Assembly: GCA_012522015.1 (NCBI GenBank)
Contig: JAAYLD010000040.1
Location: 1 to 38,374, forward strand
From: Clostridiales bacterium
GTDB lineage: Bacteria; Bacillota; Clostridia; Oscillospirales; CAG-272
Direction of reading: 5' to 3'
Length of the DNA: 38,374 bases
The notes under the pieces are model-generated. The model did not search any database and had not been told where the DNA came from. It saw only the letters and a list, made by a program, of their open reading frames with translations. Shown one piece after another: positions 29,273 through 37,627 of the stretch; positions within the stretch are counted from its first letter, which is position 1, and the number at the start of each line of letters is the position of its first letter. The position numbers and the translations under genes are program-made.

Positions 29273-31587
29273 TTTTCAGCCCCGGAACTGTTGCCTGCAG
29301 TATTATTGTTTTCTTCCGTTATTTGGAGTTTGTAGCCGCAGGCTTCATTATGGCATACAAGAAGGTCTTTGCCCTTCTTACGGTACAATATCCCGCCGCA
29401 ACCAGGACATTTTTCCGCTGTCGGCTGATCCCACGATGAGAAATCGCACTCGGGATAACGGCTGCATCCGTAAAACAAGGTCTTATTTTTGCCGTATTTT
29501 ACGACAATATCTCCATCGCACTTCGGGCACTTTACACCGATTGTCTGATTTTTCTGCTTTGTGAACTTGCACCTCGGGTAGTTAGTGCAAGCGTAAAAGC
29601 TGCCATAACATCCTGTTCTAAGCACCATGTCGCCGCCACATTTCTCGCATTTGAAGTCTGCGTACTGAGGCTCAGCGGATGCTGCCGACGCTGCATCTTT
29701 GGTACTGCCGCTTTTTGCAGATGTGCTGTTAAGCGGCTTTGTATTTTTGCATTCTGGATAATTAGGACACGCGGCAAATTTGCCATAGCGCCCGCTTTTA
29801 ACTACCATGCGCGTGCCACACTTATCGCATATGATGTCAGTTTCCTCTGCGGGAACTTCAACCTTCACCCCATTCGTGGCCGCAAGCGCTGCATCAAGTT
29901 CACGTTTGAAGCCTTCATAAAATTCCGATAGAACCTGCTGCATCGTGACCTGACCGTTTTCGATTTCGTCAAGTCGCGTTTCCATGTATGCAGTGAATTT
30001 ATAGTTAACGATATCAGGGAAACTTTTTACCATTAGATCTGTTATTATTTCGCCAAGGGGTGTCGGCACAAACGATTTCCCCTCGCGCTTCACATAGCCA
30101 CGGGATACAATCGTCGTTATAATAGGCGTGTATGTGCTCGGACGTCCTATCCCCGTTTCTTCAAAGAACTTGATGAGCGATGCTTCAGTGAAGCGCGGCG
30201 GCGGCTCTGTAAAATGCTGAGTTGGTATAAGCTCGTCGCATGTTAGTTTTTCATTCTCCCGCAGTTCGGGGAGAGTGACGGGGTCGGATGAGGTGCCATT
30301 CTTCGCATCGTCCGTTGATTCCTCGTAAAGAACAAGGAAACCTGCGAATTTAAGAGTGCTTCCATTTGCGCGGAATATATATTCTCCAGCGCTGATTGTC
30401 GCAGACACTGTGTTAAACTCTGCTGACACCATCTGGCTTGCCATAAAGCGATCCCATATGAGCTTATAAAGCTTATATTGGTCGCTTGTGAGATATTTGC
30501 GAATTTTCGACGGTTCAAGCGCTGTATTCGTCGGCCGGATGGCTTCGTGTGCATCCTGTGCCGTTGCTTTTGATTTATATACCCGCGGCGTCTCGAGTAC
30601 GTATTTTTCGCCAAAGTGCTCTTTTATATAATCAAGAGCCGCACGCTGGAATTCAGATGAAACGCGCAGCGAGTCAGTTCTCATGTATGTTATAAGTCCC
30701 TGAACTCCACCATGCTCATGGCCGACGTTGACCCCCTCGTAAAGCACCTGTGCGGTGCTCATCGTGCGCGCAGAATGGAAGCCAAGCTTACGCGACGCTT
30801 CCTGCTGCATTGTCGATGTAGTAAACGGCGGTGCGGGTGCGCGTGTTTTGACTGAATGCTTAAGCTCAGTCACCCTAAATTCGGCATTTTTGAGCTTATC
30901 GATTATTTTTGAGCACTGCTCACCGCTTTCAAGCTCAATTTTCCTGCCATCTGCCATGCCGCTGAAGCGCGCTGTAAACTTGTCACCTTTCCCCGCCGTA
31001 AGAGATGCGTCGATGACCCAGTATTCACGCGGAACGAAATTCCGTATTTCCCTTTCGCGGTCTACGATAGCACGTGTTGCTGCAGATTGTACGCGGCCAG
31101 CCGACAGTCCGCCTTTGACAGTTTTCCAGAGGTACGGGCTGAGCTTATATCCAACGATTCTATCAAGAATGCGACGTGTCTGCTGTGCGTCTACAAGCTG
31201 CATATTGATTGTACGCGGATGCTTGATAGACTCTTTGACGACAGATTTTGTCACTTCGTTGAAAGTGACTCGCTTCGTCTCGTTTATAGGTATACCCAAA
31301 GCCGTGGCAACGTGCCATGATATGGCCTCACCCTCACGGTCAGGGTCTGTCGCCAGATAAATGCGGTCGGCAGCTTTCGCTTCGCGCTTAAGCTCCTTAA
31401 TCAGATCACCCTTACCACGGATGTTTATATATTTAGCTTTGAAATTATCTTCTAAGTCAACGCCAAGGGTGCTTTTCGGCAGATCACGGATATGCCCAAC
31501 AGTTGCTATAACCTTATAATTGCTGCCGAGGTAGCTCTTTACCGTTGCAGCCTTGGCCGGAGATTCCATTATTACGAGATTCGCCAT
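29269..31587 (-). CDS. topA: DNA topoisomerase I
   Basis: MANLVIMESPAKAATVKSYLG, TOPRIM DPDREGEAISWH, active-site region ITYMRTDSLRVS, four C-terminal Cys4-type zinc ribbons. Confidence 0.98.
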   Translation of the reverse strand: MANLVIMESPAKAATVKSYLGSNYKVIATVGHIRDLPKSTLGVDLEDNFKAKYINIRGKGDLIKELKREAKAADRIYLATDPDREGEAISWHVATALGIPINETKRVTFNEVTKSVVKESIKHPRTINMQLVDAQQTRRILDRIVGYKLSPYLWKTVKGGLSAGRVQSAATRAIVDREREIRNFVPREYWVIDASLTAGKGDKFTARFSGMADGRKIELESGEQCSKIIDKLKNAEFRVTELKHSVKTRAPAPPFTTSTMQQEASRKLGFHSARTMSTAQVLYEGVNVGHEHGGVQGLITYMRTDSLRVSSEFQRAALDYIKEHFGEKYVLETPRVYKSKATAQDAHEAIRPTNTALEPSKIRKYLTSDQYKLYKLIWDRFMASQMVSAEFNTVSATISAGEYIFRANGSTLKFAGFLVLYEESTDDAKNGTSSDPVTLPELRENEKLTCDELIPTQHFTEPPPRFTEASLIKFFEETGIGRPSTYTPIITTIVSRGYVKREGKSFVPTPLGEIITDLMVKSFPDIVNYKFTAYMETRLDEIENGQVTMQQVLSEFYEGFKRELDAALAATNGVKVEVPAEETDIICDKCGTRMVVKSGRYGKFAACPNYPECKNTKPLNSTSAKSGSTKDAASAASAEPQYADFKCEKCGGDMVLRTGCYGSFYACTNYPRCKFTKQKNQTIGVKCPKCDGDIVVKYGKNKTLFYGCSRYPECDFSSWDQPTAEKCPGCGGILYRKKGKDLLVCHNEACGYKLQITEENNNTAGNSSGAEN

Positions 31588-31689
31588 ACATTTTCCTTAA
31601 TGTTGTTAATGTTGTTTTTATAAATTACAATATAACATACAATATAACATTTAAAATATCATGTCAAGATCACAGGTATTACATCACAC

Positions 31690-33087
31690 TTACCTTGTTC
31701 GGACGAAACGCCCTCCAGGAAGCGCTGTTACATAACCGAGAATCTCAAGTACAGTCAGAGCGCTCATCACCTCGTTTGCGGTGAAGCCTTTTGACGTAAG
31801 CTCATCCGCTGTCAGCGAGCTGCTCCCCAGCGCAGCGAGCACAGCACGTTCGTTTTCATCTAACGGAAGTTCTGTCATTGACAGCGGTTTTGAAACCATG
31901 TCGGCTTTTTGTTGTGCAGCCTCTTCGCGAGCTTTCACAAACGAATATGAGCCAAGAGAATCGGAGTCTGCGCCGGTGTAATCATTATTTGATTCCACTG
32001 AGGTGCTTTTTGCTTTCATTTTAGCATCTTTTTTAGATAAGATATGATTTTCTTGCCCACCCCATGTTTTTTCTTTGCTATTTTCGTGCTTTTCTTCCTT
32101 GTTTTTTTGTATCGAACGCGACGCAACTCCACGCAGCTTCGCGGAGGCGTGACCAGCTTCGTCATTGATTCGCCGCTCTGCCGCTTCCGCTGCCTCGACA
32201 GAAACAGCATGCGGATAAAGAAATTCGTAAAGCCCCAAAATATCACAAGCTGACGTTACTATCCGCGCGCCATCACGTATGAGCGCATTTGTTCCGACGC
32301 CGCTCTCACCGCCAAGCTCACCCGGAACAGCGAAAAGGTCACGGCCTTGCAGCAGCGCCATGCGCGCTGTTATAAGCGCTCCGCTCCCGCGGGGAGCTTC
32401 AATAACGAGCGTACACTGCGAAAGCCCGCTTATAATCCTGTTTCTCACCGGGAAATTTGCTCCCGCAGGCGGTGTCCCCGGCGGATACTCAGTCAAAATT
32501 ACTCCATTTTTTATTATGTGCTCTGCAAGAACCTTATGCTCCGGCGGGTAATAACGGTCGATGCCACAGCCAAGTACAGCTACAGTCGCCGCTCCAGCAT
32601 CAAGAGCGCCGTTTGCTGCCATAGCGTCGCAGCCAAGAGCCATTCCGCTGACAACAGTAGCGCCGCCGGCTGATAGTGCGTATGAGAGACGATAAGCCTG
32701 CCGCTCACCGTAAGGCGTCATTTTACGTGTGCCGACAACGGTAACGTAAACGCCGTCGTCGAAATCAGGCAAGCGTCCTTTATAATACAGCACAACAGGA
32801 GGATCTGTCAATGTGCGAAGCCGTTTTGGATAGCGCTTATCACCGTAAGTTAATATGCCCCATCCGCGTTTGATACAGAGAGAAAGAATATTTTTAGCGC
32901 GCGTCATATCTTTGTCTGCAAGAGCTCTTGCAGTTTTTTCGTCGATACCTGCAATCTCAAGAAAGCGCTCAATCGGCGCTTCATATATCTCGCGCAAAGT
33001 GTCGAACGATGTGAAAAGGCGGTTATATACGCGGCTTCCTGCGCCGCATGCGAGTGAAAGCCAGATCCAAATCAGCCTGTCAGACAT
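31690..33087 (-). CDS. dprA: DNA processing protein DprA with long K/E/S-rich linker and C-terminal winged-helix domain
   Basis: VVGTRKMTPYGERQAYRLSYALSAGGATVVSGMALGCDAMAANGAL; FPVRNRIISGLS. Confidence 0.94.
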   Translation of the reverse strand: MSDRLIWIWLSLACGAGSRVYNRLFTSFDTLREIYEAPIERFLEIAGIDEKTARALADKDMTRAKNILSLCIKRGWGILTYGDKRYPKRLRTLTDPPVVLYYKGRLPDFDDGVYVTVVGTRKMTPYGERQAYRLSYALSAGGATVVSGMALGCDAMAANGALDAGAATVAVLGCGIDRYYPPEHKVLAEHIIKNGVILTEYPPGTPPAGANFPVRNRIISGLSQCTLVIEAPRGSGALITARMALLQGRDLFAVPGELGGESGVGTNALIRDGARIVTSACDILGLYEFLYPHAVSVEAAEAAERRINDEAGHASAKLRGVASRSIQKNKEEKHENSKEKTWGGQENHILSKKDAKMKAKSTSVESNNDYTGADSDSLGSYSFVKAREEAAQQKADMVSKPLSMTELPLDENERAVLAALGSSSLTADELTSKGFTANEVMSALTVLEILGYVTALPGGRFVRTR

Positions 33088-33220
33088 AGCAGTACCTCCG
33101 CTTTCTGTTTTATGCTCTCTTCTGTTGCTCTATTATAAAGTCACTGCCGCTACTCTCGCCTTTATTTAAACTACATTAATATTCTTTTGCACTGACGCTT
33201 AATTGTAATCTCAGTTTAAT

Positions 33221-34084
33221 CTATATCCCGTAATGTTCGCTCTTATACCGCTCCCATAGTATAACCGTCGCTGCACAAGCTGCGTTCAGTGATTCCTGCC
33301 CTTCTGACATAGGCACTGTAATGCGTCCTGTGCACAGCGAAAGAATATCATCTGAAATACCATGCCCCTCGTTGCCTATTACAATGCAGTCAAATGGTTG
33401 AAATCCGCCCTCCGGCTTAAAACTTCCGCCACACAGCTTGTCACCATCAGGACAAGCAGCGAAAATCCGGCGTCCTGCAAGCAAAAGCTTGCGGCAAACG
33501 TCGGAAAGGTTATCTATATAAACGCTCATTAAGCGGAGGGCAGCTCCCATCGAAGCGCGCATAACACGCCTGCCATATACATCAGCGCAGCCAGGCCCAC
33601 ATATAATCGTATCGATCCCGAAAGCGCGTGCGCTTCTCATAATTGCTCCCATATTTCCGGTATCCTGTATTCCGTCAAGAATAAGGATACGGCGTCCATC
33701 ATAAAATTTCGCGTCGAAGTCAGCTGCGCTCTCTTCTCGCTTTATAGAGTTTGAATATTTTACGGCTGACACCATTCCCTCCGGGGAACGCTCTTCCGTA
33801 ATTCGATCCATAACGCTCTCTGGAACTACAATGACCCGCGTCCCTGCTGTAATCCCACCTGCTGATGAGATGAGCTCGTCGGCTGCGTCCTCTTTTACAA
33901 ATACAGCGAAAATCGAAGAGCCTGCCGCCTTTGCCTCACGATACAGCTTTACTCCGTCAATGAGGAAAAGTCCCGCCTCGTCTCTGTGTTTTTTCTGACC
34001 CAGCTTTGCCATAGAGACAATAAGGGGGTTGCTGCGGCTCGTTATTCTCTCAAACTTACAGCTTTTGCTGTTGCTGTCTGTCAT
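33221..34084 (-). CDS. TrmH/SpoU-family RNA methyltransferase
   Basis: ILDGIQDTGNMGAIMRSARAFGIDTIICGPGCADVYGRRVMRASMGA, DCIVIGNEGHGISDD, VPMSEGQESLNAACAATVILWE. Confidence 0.94.
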   Translation of the reverse strand: MTDSNSKSCKFERITSRSNPLIVSMAKLGQKKHRDEAGLFLIDGVKLYREAKAAGSSIFAVFVKEDAADELISSAGGITAGTRVIVVPESVMDRITEERSPEGMVSAVKYSNSIKREESAADFDAKFYDGRRILILDGIQDTGNMGAIMRSARAFGIDTIICGPGCADVYGRRVMRASMGAALRLMSVYIDNLSDVCRKLLLAGRRIFAACPDGDKLCGGSFKPEGGFQPFDCIVIGNEGHGISDDILSLCTGRITVPMSEGQESLNAACAATVILWERYKSEHYGI

Positions 34085-34141
34085 TGAAAGTCCTTTCGCG
34101 CCCGCCTTAACGTGCTCGGGCTATGATGCTTATTATAGCAC

Positions 34142-34167
34142 AAAAAACCGGTCACCGCCGGTTTTTT
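34142..34167 (-). terminator. Intrinsic terminator downstream of rplT
   Basis: Minus strand AAAAAACCGG-cggtga-CCGGTTTTTT. Confidence 0.88.
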
Positions 34168-34181
34168 GACATCTTATTTAC

Positions 34182-34535
34182 TTAAAGGGCAGATTTAGCC
34201 TTTTCGACAATGACTGCAAAAGCTTCTTTGTCGGATATTGCGAGCTCAGAGAGCATTTTTCTATTGAGGTCGATACCGGCGAGCTTAAGCCCATGCATAA
34301 ATCTGGAATAGTTTATTCCATACGGTTTTACCGCTGCTGATATACGAGTAATCCAAAGAGAGCGAAAATCGCGCTTTCTTTGCTTGCGTCCAACAAAGGC
34401 ATAATTGCCGCTCTTCATAACGGCTTGTTTTGCTACCCTGAAATGTTTGCTTGTAGCGCCCCAATATCCCTTCGCGCTCTTTAGTGCTTTTTTTCTTCTT
34501 TTACGCGACATTACCGCGCCCTTAACTCTTGCCAT
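34182..34535 (-). CDS. rplT: 50S ribosomal protein L20
   Basis: [65 protein letters not shown]. Confidence 0.99.
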   Translation of the reverse strand: MARVKGAVMSRKRRKKALKSAKGYWGATSKHFRVAKQAVMKSGNYAFVGRKQRKRDFRSLWITRISAAVKPYGINYSRFMHGLKLAGIDLNRKMLSELAISDKEAFAVIVEKAKSAL

Positions 34536-34579
34536 TTTTCAAGATTCCTCCATATATTCGTGCGATTAGTGTCGCAGAT

Positions 34580-34774
34580 TTATTCATTAATCAACCGCCT
34601 GATGTTTTTTGCCATAGACTCGCTCATAATAGCTCCTTTGCGGAGATGCCTTTTACGCTTTGCATTTTTCTTTCCAAGGTTGTGACGGTGTTCACTGTGG
34701 TTCATCTTCACCTTACCGGTAGCCGTTAGGCTGAACCGCTTGGCTGAGGCCTTGTGTGTCTTGATTTTTCCCAT
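34580..34774 (-). CDS. rpmI: 50S ribosomal protein L35
   Basis: MGKIKTHKASAKRFSLTATGKVKMNHSEHRHNLGKKNAKRKRHLRKG; ATG 34774 with AAGGAG SD. Confidence 0.98.
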   Translation of the reverse strand: MGKIKTHKASAKRFSLTATGKVKMNHSEHRHNLGKKNAKRKRHLRKGAIMSESMAKNIRRLINE

Positions 34775-34829
34775 TGCGGTACTCCTTCTATATAGTTCGT
34801 TTAGATATAATACGAGCGCACGTCGTCTG

Positions 34830-34855
34830 GACGCCAAAGCTGATGCTGTGGCGCC
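34830..34855 (-). promoter_or_regulatory. RNA hairpin in the infC-rpmI intergenic region, possible translational/L20 operator
   Basis: Minus strand GGCGCCA-C-AGC-ATCA-GCT-T-TGGCGTC: 7-bp stem (one G-U), 1x1 mismatch, 3-bp stem, about 55 nt upstream of rpmI. Confidence 0.45.
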
Positions 34856-35044
34856 TTGCGGCAGCTCCTAGGTATTAAACATTTGTTACAGCTTCACGCT
34901 GTTAATCTCACTATCCGGACATATTTTATGTTTTATGTCAAGACAGCACAAACATCGCTTTTACTGCGGGAATTATTTTGCCCCGCTTCATTTTCTCACT
35001 ACTTAAACTCCGGTGTTTTTTTATTGCGCACCAACAGTTTAAGC

Positions 35045-35623
35045 TTACTTTGATCCTACTGTTTCCTTTGATCCTTTTGATCCTTTTACGCCCTTTGCAT
35101 CCTTATCGCGCTGTGCGCGATTAGGACTGATGAACATAACAAGCTGACGCCCCTCGAGTACCGGGCTTTTATCGGCTGTGCCGTATTCGCGGCAGTATTC
35201 CTCAAACCGCAGTAAAAGGTCGCGTCCGATCTGCTGATGTACCATCTCTCGGCCGCGGAAACGCAGCACTACGCGCACCTTGTTGCCATCTGACAAGAAA
35301 CCAATAGCGCGCCTTGCTTTCGTCTCAAAGTCATGAGTATCTATTTTAAACGAAAGCTGAACTTCTTTTATCTCGACGGTTTGCTGTTTACGCTTTGACT
35401 CTTTTTCCTTCTTGTCTCGCTCGTAGCGGTACTTGCCGTAATCCATAATTCTACAAACCGGCGGGTCGGAATTAGGCGCGATTAAGACAAGATCCAAACC
35501 CTTGTCATACGCTATCTCCTTTGCGCGTTCGAGAGGCATAATGCCAAGCTGCTCAGTGCCTTCTACGACACGTACGCTGCTTGCCTTAATTGCTTCATTT
35601 ATCTGCAGATCCTTTGTGCTGAT
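35045..35623 (-). CDS. infC: Translation initiation factor IF-3, initiating at a non-canonical AUC codon
   Basis: ORF track starts at an internal ATG (35539); in-frame upstream reads [66 protein letters not shown], with GGAGGTG SD 7-8 nt before ATC. Confidence 0.93.
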   Translation of the reverse strand: [192 protein letters not shown]

Positions 35624-35624
35624 A

Positions 35625-35804
35625 GTATTCCACCTCCGTAAAATATAGCGAACATTTCCGCTTATAATAAAAAACTGCGGAGAACATTTTTCTCCGCACC
35701 ATATTACGACTCCCCGCTCTTAAAGCGGTAAAGTGCATACTACTTTTAACCGGCGCGCCGTAGCGGCTCGGTGAGGACGAAAAACGTTCTACTTCTTTTT
35801 TACA
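35625..35804 (-). ncRNA. Regulatory leader of the infC-rpmI-rplT operon (L20-leader-type candidate)
   Basis: About 180-nt transcribed leader between promoter and infC SD, with GC-rich hairpins and a terminator; position matches Firmicutes L20 leaders; family identity not verified. Confidence 0.6.
35672..35698 (-). terminator. Leader terminator upstream of infC
   Basis: Minus strand TGCGGAGAA-aaatg-TTCTCCGCA-GTTTTTT, in the 5' UTR of infC-rpmI-rplT. Confidence 0.85.
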
Positions 35805-35810
35805 AAGGCG

Positions 35811-35839
35811 ATTATATCACCACATCCATCGCTTGTCAA
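35811..35839 (-). promoter_or_regulatory. Consensus sigmaA promoter of infC-rpmI-rplT
   Basis: Minus strand TTGACA (35839-35834) - 17 nt - TATAAT (35816-35811). Confidence 0.85.
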
Positions 35840-36143
35840 CAGCATTTCTGCATATAATGCAAAATATTTTTACTTAATTAAAATGAAGGCAGTTTTTACA
35901 AATGCAATGGACAAAAAGACGAATATTTTTTTTATTTATCGTATAATATTACTATTTACAAAAATCGCTATACATTGTATAATAATTTTCGCCGCATAAA
36001 TCTATTTTACTCCTACTTTATCACCTCCCGCGATGCGGGAAAAAGACGTGGCGGAGTGTGTACCGGAGAAATATCAATTTCATGATATCACATCTGACCG
36101 GCGATGCTCCGTCATGTCTAATTTTTTATGATATAAAAACATT

Positions 36144-36169
36144 GGGCGACAGCAATATAACCGTCGCCC
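36144..36169 (-). terminator. Intrinsic terminator of the PPIase lipoprotein gene
   Basis: Minus strand GGGCGAC-ggttatattgct-GTCGCCC followed by AATGTTTTTAT. Confidence 0.7.
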
Positions 36170-36195
36170 TATTATTCGCCCAATTTAAACATTTG

Positions 36196-37305
36196 CTATT
36201 CTGTGTCTGTATCGGTTACTTCTGTAACATTTGCATTGTCAACAAGGAAAAGCATAACCTTGTCCCAGAGAAGGCTCTGCCGGACCGTATCCTCACCATA
36301 ATATTCGACCAGCGCTTCCGCATCTTCGAAACCATTATCCTTTGCGTATTTCTCCGCTCCAGATTTAAACTCATCTTCTGTTAATTTTATACCTTCACGC
36401 TTGATAATAATGCGGAGCAGCATTTCCTCGACAACATATGCCTTTGCTTGCTCAGTTACCTGATTGACGAACTCTTCCTTTGTCATATTAAAATATTTTT
36501 CAAGGAAAGCTTCAAGGGCGAGGTTATACTGTTTCGCATAATTTGTATATGAAGCTATATAGTTATTTTTGTATGCTTCAACAACCTTATCCGGATATTT
36601 TATCACGGTCGAGTTGTCGACAATATACCTCCAAATGTCAGAAACAAGATTTGAAAGCTCGTCTTCCCCTGCCTCAGCCTTAAGTTTGTCCCATAAATAA
36701 GCTTCAAATTCTTCAACCGTGTCAAAATCCGTATTTTCTGCTATAAGCTCATCGTTGTATTCGGGCAAAACGTCGCGTTTGGCGGAATTAATTGTCACAA
36801 CGAACATTGCATTGACGCCTGCAAGGTCTGGATTATTCTGATACGGAGTAGGAAATGTCACATCAACGGAAACCTTCTCACCAACATGGTGTCCGATGAG
36901 CCCCGACTCAAAACCGCTGATAAATTTCCCCGAACCGAGCACCAGGTCATAACCTTTTACGTCGTCATATTCGGTAAACTTATCACCGTCTTTATATTTT
37001 TCATAATCGCCTACAACATATCCGACGTAGTTTATATTAACTGTATCGCCGAGGGCAAACACGTCTTCCTCAGTAAGCTCCTGTTCTGTAGCAAGCTCAT
37101 CAAGAAAGTCTTCAATCTCGTCGTCGATATCATCTTGAGTTATAGTTATCTGCTTCCTTGTGGCAGCTATGCCCTTATATTCGCAGATATCAACATATTT
37201 TTCCCAGTTGTAGTCATCAATGTCTTCAGATTCGGAGCACGCTGTAAGAGCAAGTGAGACAAAAGTAACAGCAGCAGTGACAAGAAGCGTTATTATTTTT
37301 CGCAT
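36196..37305 (-). CDS. Lipoprotein with FKBP-type PPIase domain and trigger-factor-like C-terminal region
   Basis: MRKIITLLVTAAVTFVSLALTAC lipobox; GDTVNINYVGYVVG, YDLVLGSGKFISGFESGLIGHHVGEKVSVDVTFP FKBP motifs; long helical TF-like C-terminus; no N-terminal ribosome-binding domain. Confidence 0.88.
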   Translation of the reverse strand: MRKIITLLVTAAVTFVSLALTACSESEDIDDYNWEKYVDICEYKGIAATRKQITITQDDIDDEIEDFLDELATEQELTEEDVFALGDTVNINYVGYVVGDYEKYKDGDKFTEYDDVKGYDLVLGSGKFISGFESGLIGHHVGEKVSVDVTFPTPYQNNPDLAGVNAMFVVTINSAKRDVLPEYNDELIAENTDFDTVEEFEAYLWDKLKAEAGEDELSNLVSDIWRYIVDNSTVIKYPDKVVEAYKNNYIASYTNYAKQYNLALEAFLEKYFNMTKEEFVNQVTEQAKAYVVEEMLLRIIIKREGIKLTEDEFKSGAEKYAKDNGFEDAEALVEYYGEDTVRQSLLWDKVMLFLVDNANVTEVTDTDTE

Positions 37306-37334
37306 TATAAAATATCCCTTCGGCAATCATTATA

Positions 37335-37367
37335 TTTATATAATTTATATAATTTATATAATTTATA
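37335..37367. repeat. 9-bp AT-only tandem repeat (TTTATATAA x3 plus partial) upstream of the PPIase lipoprotein
   Basis: tttatataa tttatataa tttatataa tttata. Confidence 0.9.
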
Positions 37368-37528
37368 ACATAAATACGGCACCAAGTAAATACCCCTCGC
37401 ATCATTATTAATAAAAACGGCCTTTATAACACAAGAAAAAATGCTACACGAACATTTCCGCTTCAGTCGTTTGACAGAGTAAACCTATCTTTAAAACATT
37501 CCAACCGTCAATAATCCATTTATATAAT

Positions 37529-37573
37529 ACACCCCGTAGAGCACAGAAGAATGTTTTGTGCCATACAGGGTGT
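37529..37573. terminator. Long imperfect hairpin, possible terminator
   Basis: ACACCC-c-GTA-ga-GCACA ... TGTGC-ca-TAC-a-GGGTGT with symmetric internal loops; followed on + by TTTATTTATT. Confidence 0.45.
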
Positions 37574-37627
37574 TTTATTTATTCCGCTGCTCTAATTTAT
37601 ATTACTTTTCGCATCAGTTATAAATTC

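Noticed and set aside
36015-36060. Perfect anti-SD match (minus GGAGGTGAT after a CCCGC-GAT-GCGGG hairpin) suggesting a hidden small gene
   Set aside because: No start codon at suitable spacing opens more than a few codons in any frame; possibly a gene remnant or chance
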